Assembly: GCF_002078605.1 (NCBI RefSeq)
Contig: NZ_MSJR01000001.1
Location: 496,001-560,000 of the forward strand
DNA: 64,000 nucleotides
Direction of reading: 5' to 3'
Source: Salegentibacter sediminis
GTDB lineage: Bacteria > Bacteroidota > Bacteroidia > Flavobacteriales > Flavobacteriaceae
Shown: positions 18,970 to 29,240 of the stretch, piece after piece
How positions within the stretch are numbered: the stretch's first letter is position 1
Layout: each line of letters opens with the position of its first letter
Notes under the pieces: generated by a model
Database searches by the model: none
What the model was told of the DNA's origin: nothing
What the model saw: only the letters and a program-made list of their open reading frames with translations
Translations under genes and position numbers: made by a program

Positions 18970-19494
18970 ATGTATCAAGATTATAAAAACGTAGAACATG
19001 TAAAGCCGGGCGGACTTGAATTAAAAGATCGTTTGGTAGGAGTACAGCGTGTTACTAAAGTTACAAAAGGTGGTAGAGCTTTTGGTTTTTCTGCTATTGT
19101 AGTAGTAGGAGATGAGAATGGTGTTGTTGGGCAAGGTTTAGGGAAATCTAAAGAAGTTGCCGACGCTATTTCAAAGGCTGTAGAAGATGCTAAAAAGAAT
19201 TTAGTTCGAATTCCTTTGCATAAAGGAACTTTACCTCACGAACAAAAAGGTAAATACGGTGGTGCAAGAGTTTTGTTGCTTCCAGCATCAAACGGTACCG
19301 GGATTATCGCCGGTGGTGCAATTCGTGCCGTATTAGAGTCGGTTGGGGTACATGATGTACTTTCTAAGAACCAGGGCTCTTCAAACCCTCATAACGTGGT
19401 AAAAGCTACTTTTGATGCATTGCTCCAATTGCGTAGTGCCGATACTGTAGCTAAACAACGTGGTATTTCGTTAGAAAAGGTTTTTAAAGGATAA
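18970..19494 (+). CDS. rpsE: 30S ribosomal protein S5 (uS5)
   Basis: 174-aa protein involved in decoding accuracy and mRNA unwinding. The double-stranded-RNA-binding-like N-domain ([20 protein letters not shown]) contains the loop altered in spectinomycin resistance elsewhere; the C-domain has [19 protein letters not shown]. Full length. Confidence 0.97.
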   Translation: MYQDYKNVEHVKPGGLELKDRLVGVQRVTKVTKGGRAFGFSAIVVVGDENGVVGQGLGKSKEVADAISKAVEDAKKNLVRIPLHKGTLPHEQKGKYGGARVLLLPASNGTGIIAGGAIRAVLESVGVHDVLSKNQGSSNPHNVVKATFDALLQLRSADTVAKQRGISLEKVFKG

Positions 19495-19507
19495 ATCAAG
19501 GACAGAG

Positions 19508-19690
19508 ATGGGAAAGATTAGAGTTACAAAAGTGAGAAGTGCTATCAATCGTTCTAAAAACCAGAAACTGGTATTGGAATCACTTGGCCTTAAGAAAATG
19601 GGTCAAACTGTTGAGCACAACGATACGCCAAACATCCTTGGTATGGTAAATAAAGTTAAACATCTGGTTTCTGTAGAGGAAACAAAATAA
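19508..19690 (+). CDS. rpmD: 50S ribosomal protein L30 (uL30)
   Basis: 60-aa protein: IRVTKVRSAINRSKNQKLVL followed by LGLKKMGQTVEHNDTPNILGMVNKV in family order. Compact ferredoxin-like fold, typical length. Confidence 0.95.
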   Translation: MGKIRVTKVRSAINRSKNQKLVLESLGLKKMGQTVEHNDTPNILGMVNKVKHLVSVEETK

Positions 19691-19701
19691 GAGGTTCAAA
19701 C

Positions 19702-20154
19702 ATGGAATTAAATAACTTAAGACCTGCAAAGGGTTCAGTTAAAAGTAACAGCAAGCGCGTAGGCCGTGGAGAAGGATCTGGAAAGGGTGGTACAGCTACC
19801 CGTGGTCACAAAGGTGCTAAATCGCGTTCTGGTTACTCCAAGAAAATAGGTTTTGAGGGTGGTCAAATGCCACTTCAACGCCGGGTACCAAAATTTGGTT
19901 TCAATAACAGGAATCGTAAAGAATATCAAGGTATTAATTTAGATACCCTTCAACGTCTTGTTGATGAGGGTAGAATTAAGGATACCGTAGATATGGACGT
20001 TTTGGTTGAAAACGGCCTTGCCGGAAGAAACGAACTTGTTAAGATATTAGGAAGAGGTGAATTAAAAGCAAAGTTGAAAATATCTGTTCATAAATTTACA
20101 GCCTCAGCTAAAGAAGCTATTGAAGCTGCCGGAGGTGAAGTTGTTACTTTATAA
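19702..20154 (+). CDS. rplO: 50S ribosomal protein L15 (uL15)
   Basis: 150-aa late-assembly protein. Gly/Arg-rich N-terminal extension (GRGEGSGKGGTATRGHKG), FEGGQMPLQRRVPKFGF, and C-terminal VHKFTASAKEAIEAAGG. Eleven bases before secY. Confidence 0.97.
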   Translation: MELNNLRPAKGSVKSNSKRVGRGEGSGKGGTATRGHKGAKSRSGYSKKIGFEGGQMPLQRRVPKFGFNNRNRKEYQGINLDTLQRLVDEGRIKDTVDMDVLVENGLAGRNELVKILGRGELKAKLKISVHKFTASAKEAIEAAGGEVVTL

Positions 20155-20165
20155 TAGATAACCCA

Positions 20166-21503
20166 ATGAAATTCATCAATACTATTAAGAATATTTGGAA
20201 GATCGAGGAGCTAAAAAACAGAATTTTAGTAACCCTCGGTCTATTATTAGTATATCGTTTTGGAGCACAGGTAGTGTTGCCAGGTATAGATGCCTCACAG
20301 CTCGCAAGCCTGTCAAGCCAAACTGAAGGAGGTATTTTAGGCCTCCTTAATGCTTTTACCGGAGGAGCATTTTCTAATGCCTCGGTTTTTGCCTTAGGGA
20401 TTATGCCTTATATCTCTGCTTCTATTGTAGTGCAGCTTATGGGAATTGCGATTCCTTATCTGCAAAAACTGCAAAAAGAAGGCGAAAGCGGTAGAAGAAA
20501 AATCAATCAGATTACCAGATGGCTTACCATAGCTATCACTCTTGTTCAGGGGCCTGGTTATATTTATAACCTTTTTTCTACCCTGCCATCAAGTGCTTTC
20601 CTTTTAGGAGATACTGTTACTTTTGTAGCGGCATCGGTAATTATCCTTACCACAGGATGTATTTTTGCTATGTGGTTAGGTGAGAAAATTACAGATAAGG
20701 GTATTGGTAATGGTATTTCATTATTAATTATGGTGGGTATTATTGCGACTTTGCCACAGGCTTTTATTCAGGAATTTGCTTCCAGGGTATTTGAGTCTAA
20801 TGGTGGGTTGATTATGATTCTTATCGAATTAGTAATCTGGTTTGCGATAATTCTGGCTTCTATAATGCTGGTGATGGCTGTGCGTCAGATCCCGGTTCAG
20901 TATGCCCGAAGAACTGCTTCCGGTGGATATGAGAAAAATGTGTTTGGGTCCAGACAATACATTCCGCTTAAGCTTAATGCTTCAGGGGTAATGCCTATTA
21001 TCTTTGCTCAGGCCATTATGTTTATTCCTGCGGCAGTTGCTGGTCTTTCAGATTCTGAAGCTGCACAGGGAGTAACAGCGGCATTTAGTGATATGTTCGG
21101 ATTTTGGTATAATGTGGTGTTCGCACTTTTAATTATTGTGTTTACCTACTTCTATACCGCGATTACCGTTCCTACCAATAAAATGGCTGATGATCTTAAA
21201 CGCAGTGGTGGGTTTATTCCGGGAATTCGCCCTGGTAGCGAAACCGCTGACTTTTTAGACCGAATCATGTCTCAAATTACTCTCCCAGGATCAGTATTCC
21301 TAGCTATTATTGCAGTGTTCCCTGCGATAGTTCAGTCATTATTGGGGATACAGGCCGGATGGGCATTGTTCTTTGGAGGGACCTCGCTGCTTATTATGGT
21401 TGGAGTTGCGATAGATACTATGCAGCAGGTAAATTCATATTTGCTTAACAGGCATTATGACGGATTGATGAAAACAGGTAAAAACAGAAAAGCAGTAGCT
21501 TAA
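20166..21503 (+). CDS. secY: Preprotein translocase subunit SecY
   Basis: Pore subunit of the SecYEG inner-membrane translocon, 445 aa with ten hydrophobic segments. Conserved parts: plug/TM2 region ([30 protein letters not shown]), the cytoplasmic loop around [14 protein letters not shown], and [15 protein letters not shown] and [14 protein letters not shown]. Its place after rplO is universal and couples membrane insertion to ribosome supply. infA follows after 2 bases. Confidence 0.98.
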   Translation: MKFINTIKNIWKIEELKNRILVTLGLLLVYRFGAQVVLPGIDASQLASLSSQTEGGILGLLNAFTGGAFSNASVFALGIMPYISASIVVQLMGIAIPYLQKLQKEGESGRRKINQITRWLTIAITLVQGPGYIYNLFSTLPSSAFLLGDTVTFVAASVIILTTGCIFAMWLGEKITDKGIGNGISLLIMVGIIATLPQAFIQEFASRVFESNGGLIMILIELVIWFAIILASIMLVMAVRQIPVQYARRTASGGYEKNVFGSRQYIPLKLNASGVMPIIFAQAIMFIPAAVAGLSDSEAAQGVTAAFSDMFGFWYNVVFALLIIVFTYFYTAITVPTNKMADDLKRSGGFIPGIRPGSETADFLDRIMSQITLPGSVFLAIIAVFPAIVQSLLGIQAGWALFFGGTSLLIMVGVAIDTMQQVNSYLLNRHYDGLMKTGKNRKAVA

Positions 21504-21505
21504 TT

Positions 21506-21721
21506 ATGGCAAAACAACCAGCGATAGAGCAAGACGGAACCATCATTGAAGCATTGTCCAATGCAATGTTTCGGGTGGAATTGGAAAACGGTCACGTGGT
21601 GACTGCACATATTTCGGGTAAAATGCGTATGCACTATATCAAGTTGTTGCCCGGAGATAAAGTTAAACTGGAAATGAGTCCTTACGATTTGAGTAAGGCT
21701 CGCATAACTTACAGATATTAA
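21506..21721 (+). CDS. infA: Translation initiation factor IF-1
   Basis: 71-aa OB-fold factor that binds the 30S A site. [39 protein letters not shown] (two blocks) and the C-terminal [18 protein letters not shown] match the family. Followed by a 119-base gap with an internal promoter. Confidence 0.97.
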   Translation: MAKQPAIEQDGTIIEALSNAMFRVELENGHVVTAHISGKMRMHYIKLLPGDKVKLEMSPYDLSKARITYRY

Positions 21722-21727
21722 AAGTAA

Positions 21728-21760
21728 TTTGAGCTATTTAATAAATTTTCAGTACTTTTG
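21728..21760 (+). promoter_or_regulatory. Internal promoter for rpmJ-rpsM-rpsK-rpsD-rpoA-rplQ
   Basis: TTTG at 21728-21731 and, 21 nt later, a perfect TACTTTTG at 21753-21760. Predicted start about 21764. This would give the alpha-operon genes their own transcription and lies downstream of the infA stop. Confidence 0.55.
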
Positions 21761-21840
21761 CAACCTGAAAAATTTTGATAGCTGAATATCCTGGATGCGA
21801 ATTTTTGTATCGTTTGCCGGGAGCACAAAAACCTAAAGAG

Positions 21841-21957
21841 ATGAAAGTTAGAGCATCAATAAAGAAGAGAAGTGCCGAGTGCAAGATTGTGCGCAGAAAA
21901 GGCAGGCTTTACGTAATTAACAAAAAGAATCCTAGATTTAAACAAAGACAAGGCTAA
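21841..21957 (+). CDS. rpmJ: 50S ribosomal protein L36 (bL36), zinc ligands mostly lost
   Basis: 38-aa protein beginning [15 protein letters not shown] and ending NPRFKQRQG. The open frame extends upstream to 21775, but the extension starts on a non-ATG codon right at the predicted transcription start and is not part of L36, so ATG 21841 is used. In zinc-binding L36 the ligands are C11, C14, C27 and H33; here the positions are S11, C14, N27 and F33, so zinc cannot be held in the normal way. Two bases before rpsM. Confidence 0.93.
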   Translation: MKVRASIKKRSAECKIVRRKGRLYVINKKNPRFKQRQG

Positions 21958-21959
21958 TT

Positions 21960-22334
21960 ATGGCAAGAATTGCAGGGGTTGATATACCAAAACAAAAGCG
22001 AGGAGTTATAGCATTGACCTATATCTTCGGAATTGGCAAAAGCAGGGCGCAACAAATCCTGGCCGAGGCCAAAGTAGATGAAAGTACAAAAGTTTCAGAC
22101 TGGAACGACGATGAGATTGGTCGTATCCGTGAGGCTGTTGGTAATTATACAATCGAAGGAGAATTACGTACTGAAGTTCAAATGAGCATTAAGCGTCTAA
22201 TGGATATTGGATGCTACAGAGGGATCCGTCACAGAACCGGGTTGCCTTTGAGAGGTCAGCGTACCAAAAATAACTCAAGAACGAGAAAAGGAAGAAGAAA
22301 AACAGTTGCTAACAAGAAAAAAGCAACTAAATAG
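21960..22334 (+). CDS. rpsM: 30S ribosomal protein S13 (uS13)
   Basis: 124-aa head protein contacting P-site t[22 protein letters not shown], helix-two-turns-helix [14 protein letters not shown], and [18 protein letters not shown]. Lysine-rich tail. Confidence 0.97.
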   Translation: MARIAGVDIPKQKRGVIALTYIFGIGKSRAQQILAEAKVDESTKVSDWNDDEIGRIREAVGNYTIEGELRTEVQMSIKRLMDIGCYRGIRHRTGLPLRGQRTKNNSRTRKGRRKTVANKKKATK

Positions 22335-22342
22335 TAAGTAGT

Positions 22343-22729
22343 ATGGCAAAGAAGACAACTCAAAAAAAACGTAAAGTAACTGTTGAGTCTAACGGACAGG
22401 CGCATGTTACTGCTTCTTTTAATAATATTATCGTGTCTTTAACTAATAAGAACGGTGATGTTATTAGTTGGTCATCTGCTGGAAAGATGGGCTTTAGGGG
22501 TTCTAAAAAGAACACTCCTTACGCTGCTCAGCTTGCTGCAGAAGACGCATCTAAAGTGGCTCACGAAGCTGGTTTACGTAAAGTAAAGGTTTATGTAAAA
22601 GGACCTGGAAATGGTAGAGAATCTGCTATCCGATCTTTGCATAACAGCGGGATTGAAGTAACCGAGATCATCGATGTTACTCCATTACCACACAACGGAT
22701 GTCGTCCTCCAAAAAGACGTAGAGTTTAA
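22343..22729 (+). CDS. rpsK: 30S ribosomal protein S11 (uS11)
   Basis: 128-aa platform protein. [38 protein letters not shown] and the C-terminal [16 protein letters not shown]. Followed by an 88-base structured gap before rpsD. Confidence 0.97.
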   Translation: MAKKTTQKKRKVTVESNGQAHVTASFNNIIVSLTNKNGDVISWSSAGKMGFRGSKKNTPYAAQLAAEDASKVAHEAGLRKVKVYVKGPGNGRESAIRSLHNSGIEVTEIIDVTPLPHNGCRPPKRRRV

Positions 22730-22746
22730 TAATAATTATAATAATT

Positions 22747-22803
22747 GAGAGAGGAGTTAAGATTATCGAAGGAGAAATGCCTTAATTCATAATCCCTCTC
22801 TTC
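22747..22803 (+). promoter_or_regulatory. Structured leader upstream of rpsD, candidate S4 autoregulatory element
   Basis: GAGAGG (22749-22754) pairs with CCTCTC (22795-22800) and stacks on GATTAT (22761-22766) with ATAATC (22789-22794), leaving a one-sided AGTTAA bulge and a 22-nt apical loop. The bulge-side TTAAG (22757-22761) can alternatively pair with CTTAA (22781-22785). Position directly before rpsD suggests control by S4; ribosomal leaders for S4 are known in other bacteria. Confidence 0.55.
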
Positions 22804-22817
22804 TAAATTTAAATTTA

Positions 22818-23423
22818 ATGGCAAGATATACAGGTCCACAAACTAAAATAGCCCGTAAATTCGGAGAAGCTATTTTTGGAGATGATAAATCTTTCGAGAA
22901 AAGAAACTATCCTCCAGGGCAACACGGTAACAACCGTCGTCGCGGAAAGAAATCAGAATATGCTATCCAGTTAATGGAGAAGCAAAAAGCTAAATATACC
23001 TATGGTATTTTAGAGCGTCAATTTAGTAATATGTTTAAAAAAGCAACCCGTGCCCAGGGAATTACCGGGGAGGTGCTTTTACAATTATGTGAGTCTCGTT
23101 TGGATAACGTTGTTTTTAGAATGGGTGTTGCCCCTTCAAGAAGAGCTGCAAGACAATTGGTTTCTCACAGACATATAACCGTGAATGGTGAATTGGTAAA
23201 CATTCCTTCTTACCAATTGAAAGCTGGTGATGTAGTTGGTGTTCGCGAAAAATCTAAATCTCTTCAGGCTATCCAGGATTCACTTGCTAACTCTAGCAAT
23301 GTATATGAATGGATTACCTGGAATAATGAAACAAAACAAGGAACTTTTGTTTCTGTACCAGGACGTATTCAGATCCCGGAAAATATAAATGAACAATTCA
23401 TCGTCGAATTATATTCGAAATAA
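22818..23423 (+). CDS. rpsD: 30S ribosomal protein S4 (uS4)
   Basis: 201-aa primary 16S rRNA binder. [20 protein letters not shown] at the N-terminus; S4 RNA-binding domain [20 protein letters not shown] and [19 protein letters not shown] (about residues 94-155). No N-terminal zinc cysteines, i.e. the C-minus form. S4 is the regulator of the alpha operon in E. coli; a folded 57-base element precedes this gene. Confidence 0.97.
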   Translation: MARYTGPQTKIARKFGEAIFGDDKSFEKRNYPPGQHGNNRRRGKKSEYAIQLMEKQKAKYTYGILERQFSNMFKKATRAQGITGEVLLQLCESRLDNVVFRMGVAPSRRAARQLVSHRHITVNGELVNIPSYQLKAGDVVGVREKSKSLQAIQDSLANSSNVYEWITWNNETKQGTFVSVPGRIQIPENINEQFIVELYSK

Positions 23424-23443
23424 TAATTCACAGAAGTCGTAAT

Positions 23444-24436
23444 ATGGCAATACTAAATTTTCAGAAGCCCGATAAAGTTATAATGATTGATTCTACAGAT
23501 TTCGAGGGGAAATTCGAATTTCGTCCCTTGGAACCTGGCTATGGATTAACCGTTGGTAACGCTTTAAGAAGAGTGTTATTATCTTCACTGGAAGGATTCG
23601 CAATCACTTCGGTACGTATCGAAGGTGTAGATCACGAATTCTCGGCTATCCCAGGCGTAGTAGAAGACGTAACAGAAATTATCCTAAACCTGAAGCAAGT
23701 AAGGTTTAAAAGGCAAATTGATGAAATAGATAACGAAGCCGTTACAATTTCTGTTTCAGGTGAAGAACAACTTACTGCGGGTCATTTCCAGAAATTCATT
23801 TCAGGATTTCAAATTCTAAATCCAGATCAGGTAATCTGTAACCTGGATAAAAAGGTTAACCTGAATATGGAGATTACTGTTGAAAAAGGCAGAGGCTATG
23901 TTCCGGCAGAAGAAAACAAAAAAGCAAATGCTCCTTTAGGAACTATTTTTACCGATTCTATTTTTACCCCAATTAAAAACGTAAAGTATAGCATCGAAAA
24001 CTATCGTGTTGAGCAAAAAACCGACTACGAAAAGCTGGTTTTTGAAATCGTAAGCGATGGTTCTATTCACCCTAAAGATGCACTTACCGAGGCCGCAAAA
24101 ACTCTTATCCACCACTTTATGCTATTCTCTGACGAGCGTATAACGCTTGAAGCCGACGAGATCGCACAAACTGAAACTTATGACGAAGAATCTCTTCACA
24201 TGAGACAGTTGCTTAAGACTAAGCTGGTTGATATGGACCTTTCGGTTAGAGCATTGAATTGCTTGAAAGCAGCAGAGGTTGATACCCTTGGAGACCTGGT
24301 TTCTTACAACAAAAATGATTTGATGAAATTCAGAAACTTCGGAAAGAAATCTCTTACCGAATTGGAAGAGCTGGTAAGCAACAAAGGTTTAAACTTTGGG
24401 ATGGACCTTTCAAAATATAAATTAGATAAGGACTAA
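23444..24436 (+). CDS. rpoA: DNA-directed RNA polymerase subunit alpha
   Basis: 330-aa alpha subunit: N-terminal dimerisation domain ([37 protein letters not shown]) about residues 1-230, a flexible linker, and the C-terminal domain (about 255-325) with [19 protein letters not shown] and [14 protein letters not shown] that contacts UP elements and activators. It lies between rpsD and rplQ as in most bacteria. Confidence 0.98.
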   Translation: MAILNFQKPDKVIMIDSTDFEGKFEFRPLEPGYGLTVGNALRRVLLSSLEGFAITSVRIEGVDHEFSAIPGVVEDVTEIILNLKQVRFKRQIDEIDNEAVTISVSGEEQLTAGHFQKFISGFQILNPDQVICNLDKKVNLNMEITVEKGRGYVPAEENKKANAPLGTIFTDSIFTPIKNVKYSIENYRVEQKTDYEKLVFEIVSDGSIHPKDALTEAAKTLIHHFMLFSDERITLEADEIAQTETYDEESLHMRQLLKTKLVDMDLSVRALNCLKAAEVDTLGDLVSYNKNDLMKFRNFGKKSLTELEELVSNKGLNFGMDLSKYKLDKD

Positions 24437-24447
24437 TATATAAGTAG

Positions 24448-24487
24448 TTTTCCATAAAAGCCGGCAGAAGACCAGGCTTTGGGAAAA
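24448..24487 (+). promoter_or_regulatory. Two-part hairpin between rpoA and rplQ
   Basis: TTTTCC (24448-24453) pairs with GGAAAA (24482-24487), and AAAGCC (24457-24462) pairs with GGCTTT (24475-24480) inside it. The loop is 12 nt, with a 3/1 internal loop. No T-run follows, so it is not a terminator; a processing site or ribosomal-protein (L17) leader is possible. Confidence 0.45.
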
Positions 24488-24505
24488 TGAATAAAGAACA
24501 GAACA

Positions 24506-25006
24506 ATGAGACACGGAAAGAAAATTAACCATCTTGGCAGAAAGACCGCTCACAGGAAGTCTATGCTTGCTAACATGGCCTGCTCTTTAATTGAGCACAA
24601 GAGAATTAATACCACCGTTGCTAAAGCAAAAGCTTTAAAAGTTTTTGTAGAGCCTTTGGTAACAAAGTCTAAAGAAGATACTACTCATAATCGTAGGATT
24701 GTTTTTAGTAAACTTCGCCAAAAAGAGGCTGTTGCGGAATTGTTCCGTGAGGTTGCTCCTAAAGTAGGAGATCGCCCGGGTGGTTACACCAGAGTTATTA
24801 AACTTGGTAACCGACTTGGAGATAACGCCGATATGGCCCTTATCGAGCTAGTTGATTACAACGAAACTTATAACCTTACCAAACCTGAGAAGAAGAAATC
24901 TACTCGTAGAGCCGGTAAGAAAAAAACTTCTGAGGCAGCTGCTCCAAAAGCAGAGCCTAAAAATGAAGAGAAATCTTCACCAAAAGAAGATAAAAAAGAA
25001 GAATAG
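24506..25006 (+). CDS. rplQ: 50S ribosomal protein L17 (bL17) with extended tail
   Basis: 166 aa. The core (residues 1-125) matches L17: [40 protein letters not shown] and [21 protein letters not shown] in blocks. After residue 128 there is a low-complexity Lys/Glu/Ala/Pro tail of about 38 residues, as in many Bacteroidota. It is the last gene of the superoperon and is followed by a strong terminator. Confidence 0.96.
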   Translation: MRHGKKINHLGRKTAHRKSMLANMACSLIEHKRINTTVAKAKALKVFVEPLVTKSKEDTTHNRRIVFSKLRQKEAVAELFREVAPKVGDRPGGYTRVIKLGNRLGDNADMALIELVDYNETYNLTKPEKKKSTRRAGKKKTSEAAAPKAEPKNEEKSSPKEDKKEE

Positions 25007-25031
25007 AATGATTCATTCTCTTATAAATTCT

Positions 25032-25065
25032 AAAAAGGATAAGCTCTCGGGTTTATCCTTTTTTT
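25032..25065 (+). terminator. Terminator of the ribosomal superoperon
   Basis: AAAAAGGATAA (25032-25042) with TTATCCTTTTT (25053-25063), loop of 10 nt, followed by further T. Lies 25 bases after the rplQ stop. Confidence 0.9.
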
Positions 25066-25087
25066 ATATATTAAAATGAAATTTGAC

Positions 25088-25107
25088 ATTTCCGCGAAGG
25101 CGGAAAT
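25088..25107. repeat. REP-like short palindrome, copy 2
   Basis: Perfect 8-bp stem ATTTCCGC / GCGGAAAT around a GAAG loop, then CTATAAA. Same architecture and orientation as the element at 11172-11191. It lies in the leader region of carA. Confidence 0.6.
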
Positions 25108-25151
25108 CTATAAAGCAGAAAACACACAACACCTATAAGCAATAGTTAACA

Positions 25152-26264
25152 ATGAAGTATCAAACCCGAAAAAAAGCCATTATTCTTCTTGCCGACGGGA
25201 CTATATTCCACGGAAAGGCCATAGGAGATAAAGACGGAAGCGCCACTGGAGAGATCTGTTTCAATACCGGGATGACCGGTTACCAGGAAATTTTTACCGA
25301 TCCTTCATATTATGGCCAGCTAATGGTAACTACCAACGCCCATATAGGGAACTACGGAACAACCAAAGAGGATAACGAATCTGATAAGGCCAAGATTGCC
25401 GGACTTATTTGTAAGAATTTTAACTATACTTATTCCCGTCCGGCTGCCGATGCTTCTCTGGAGACCTTTCTCGAGGAAAGTGGCATCATTGGTATATCCG
25501 ATGTTGATACCCGTGCCCTGGTAACCTATATTAGGGAAAATGGTGCGATGAATGCGATTATTTCTACCGATGTAGACAATATCGAAGGTCTAAAAAAAGA
25601 ACTGGACAAAGTACCTGATATGAATGGTCTGGAGCTGGCTTCAAAGGTTTCCACAAAGGAACCCTATTACTTTGGGAGTGAAAACGCTTCTTATCGCGTG
25701 GCTGCACTGGATATTGGGATCAAGAAAAACATTCTTCGCAACCTGGCAGATAGAGATGTATATGTAAAGGTTTATCCTTATAATGCAACCTATGAAGAAA
25801 TGAAGGAATGGAATCCTGATGGTTACTTCCTTTCCAACGGCCCTGGGGATCCACAGCCCCTAAGCGAAGCTATCGACTTAACTAAAAAGATTCTTGATGA
25901 GGACCAGCCTCTCTTCGGAATTTGCCTTGGTCATCAGGTTATCGCTATCGCAAATGGTATAAAAACCTATAAAATGCATCACGGTCACCGTGGGATTAAT
26001 CACCCTGTACTTAATCTTAAAACAGGCAAAGGTGAGATCACCTCTCAAAACCATGGTTTTTCTGTAGACAAAGCAGAAACTGAAGCCCATCCAGAAGTTG
26101 AAATAACTCATATATGCATTAATGACGATACCGTTGGCGGGATAGCAATGAAAAATAAAAACTGTTTCTCGGTACAATATCACCCTGAAGCAAGTCCCGG
26201 TCCACACGATGCGAGCTATTTGTTCGATGAATTTATTGATCGTATGAAGGTTTCGGAAGTTTAA
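25152..26264 (+). CDS. carA: Carbamoyl-phosphate synthase small subunit (glutaminase)
   Basis: 370-aa glutamine amidotransferase subunit that supplies ammonia to CarB for carbamoyl phosphate, the precursor of pyrimidines and arginine. N-terminal CarA domain (ILLADGTIFHGKAIG ... GEICFNTGMTGYQEIFTDPS), then a class I amidotransferase domain with the nucleophile C258 in GICLGHQ and the H344/E346 pair in QYHPEASPGP. carB is not adjacent, so the two subunits are encoded apart here. Bounded by terminators on both sides, so it is its own transcription unit. Confidence 0.96.
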   Translation: MKYQTRKKAIILLADGTIFHGKAIGDKDGSATGEICFNTGMTGYQEIFTDPSYYGQLMVTTNAHIGNYGTTKEDNESDKAKIAGLICKNFNYTYSRPAADASLETFLEESGIIGISDVDTRALVTYIRENGAMNAIISTDVDNIEGLKKELDKVPDMNGLELASKVSTKEPYYFGSENASYRVAALDIGIKKNILRNLADRDVYVKVYPYNATYEEMKEWNPDGYFLSNGPGDPQPLSEAIDLTKKILDEDQPLFGICLGHQVIAIANGIKTYKMHHGHRGINHPVLNLKTGKGEITSQNHGFSVDKAETEAHPEVEITHICINDDTVGGIAMKNKNCFSVQYHPEASPGPHDASYLFDEFIDRMKVSEV

Positions 26265-26283
26265 TCTTTCTATTAAATAACAA

Positions 26284-26313
26284 TAAGTACTGAGGTTTAT
26301 CCTCAGTACTTAT
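26284..26313 (+). terminator. Terminator of carA
   Basis: Perfect 12-bp stem TAAGTACTGAGG (26284-26295) / CCTCAGTACTTA (26301-26312), loop TTTAT, followed by TTTT. About 20 bases after the carA stop and 20 before the next gene. Confidence 0.8.
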
Positions 26314-26333
26314 TTTAAACTAATATTTTGCGA

Positions 26334-27566
26334 ATGAAACAATTTTTACTCACTTCTATTTTAATTTTGTTTAGTAATCCCTTTTTTGCTCAAATCGAAT
26401 TTGAGACAGGTTTTTTTATTAATAATCGAGGTCAAAAAACCGAGGCATTTATTCAAAATAATGAATGGTTAAACAATCCTGTTCAATTTCGCTATAAATT
26501 AACAAAGAACTCTTCTTCTCAAATTTTTATAGGGGAACTTAATGAGGTGTCTGAATTTAAAGTTGGAGGACAACATTTTGTTCGTTCTGAAGTACAAGTA
26601 GATCAGTCTAAAGATACCGGCGGTAGATACAGTACGAAACCAGAGCCTGAATTTGAAAAGGAAGTCTTGTTTTTAAATACTCTTGTTAAAGGGGATGCAT
26701 CGTTGTTTAAATATAAAAGAGGAAGGCTGGTTAGGTATTTTTATCAGCACGGAAATGGAAAAATTGAACCTTTGGTATATAAACATTATTTGCGCTCTGG
26801 TGGCTTGGCGTCTAATAATAAATACCGTCAACAACTCTTGGAGAATTTTAAATGTGGAAAACTGAACCATGCTGAATTAAAAAGGATTGAATATAAAACC
26901 GAAGATTTGGTGGATTTTTTCACTAATTATAATTCTTGTGTGAATTCTGAATTCATTTCATATTACAATATAACGAAAAGAAAAGGGATATTCCATATTA
27001 CATTAAAACCTGGTCTGAGCTTGGGTGTGCTGGAAGTAGAAAATGGGTTTCTGGCATCTGGAATCAATTTAGAAGAAATGGAACCAAGGATAGGTGTTGA
27101 ATTTCAGTATATACTTCCCTTCAATCAAAACAGGTGGGGAGTTTTTATCGAACCTACTTATCACAAATTTGTTTCAGAAGAAGAAATTATAAAGGATTTT
27201 TCTACAGCTTTACTTAAAGTGGATTATAGTTCTCTTGAGTTATATTCAGGATTACGGCATTATTTCTTTTTAAGTGATAAACATAAAATATTTTTGAATG
27301 GAGGGATAATTGTTGACTTTCCATTAGACTCGCAGATTATATTTTTAGAAACTAATCGGGTGATGGATCCAGAATTGACAGATTTGGACTTGTCCGTTTC
27401 TCCGGCTTTTGGTCTCGGTACCGAGATATTTGATAAGATATCTTTTGAATTAAGATATACCAAAAGAGGGGTTTCTGGCCGAAAGATAGTTCAAACACAC
27501 TATGATCTTGATTGGCGGTCTAATTACTCGAGTTTTTCTTTCGTACTTGGTTATACCTTTTTATAA
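26334..27566 (+). CDS. Unknown secreted protein, probable outer-membrane beta barrel
   Basis: 410 aa, not assigned to a characterised family. A Sec signal peptide (MKQFLLTSILILFSNPFFAQ) supports the ATG at 26334 over the TTG six bases upstream. The N-terminal half (about residues 22-190) looks globular, with FINNRGQKTEAFIQNNEW, and may be a periplasmic domain. From about residue 215 the sequence shows alternating hydrophobic strands (FHITLKPGLSLGVLEV, GVEFQYILPF, WGVFIEPTYHKF, LELYSGLRHYFFL, FELRYTKRGVSG) and ends with a short aromatic strand YTFL, as in porin-like beta barrels. Similar genes of unknown role are common in flavobacteria. It stands alone between terminators. Confidence 0.7.
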   Translation: MKQFLLTSILILFSNPFFAQIEFETGFFINNRGQKTEAFIQNNEWLNNPVQFRYKLTKNSSSQIFIGELNEVSEFKVGGQHFVRSEVQVDQSKDTGGRYSTKPEPEFEKEVLFLNTLVKGDASLFKYKRGRLVRYFYQHGNGKIEPLVYKHYLRSGGLASNNKYRQQLLENFKCGKLNHAELKRIEYKTEDLVDFFTNYNSCVNSEFISYYNITKRKGIFHITLKPGLSLGVLEVENGFLASGINLEEMEPRIGVEFQYILPFNQNRWGVFIEPTYHKFVSEEEIIKDFSTALLKVDYSSLELYSGLRHYFFLSDKHKIFLNGGIIVDFPLDSQIIFLETNRVMDPELTDLDLSVSPAFGLGTEIFDKISFELRYTKRGVSGRKIVQTHYDLDWRSNYSSFSFVLGYTFL

Positions 27567-29046
<1,480 letters not shown>

Positions 29047-29066
29047 TTCGATTTAGAGGGAATTTC

Positions 29067-29103
29067 AAAAGCCTTTTGATGAAAAATCAAAAGGCTTTTT
29101 TTA
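29067..29103 (+). terminator. Terminator of eno
   Basis: Perfect 14-bp stem AAAAGCCTTTTGAT (29067-29080) / ATCAAAAGGCTTTT (29086-29099), five-base loop, then T run. Confidence 0.9.
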
Positions 29104-29240
29104 TTTAAAATAATTCTTAGAAAATTGCATTATTAGTGGTTTTTCATTAAATCTTATGCCTGCATAACACATTTTTTAAGGCTATATTTTGTAACTTAGC
29201 GACTATCGAAAATTTGTTGAATTAAGTACATTATAAAAAT

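Noticed and set aside
21775-21840. Upstream extension of the L36 frame
   Set aside because: It begins with a non-ATG codon about 11 bases after the predicted transcription start, and its residues are not part of L36.
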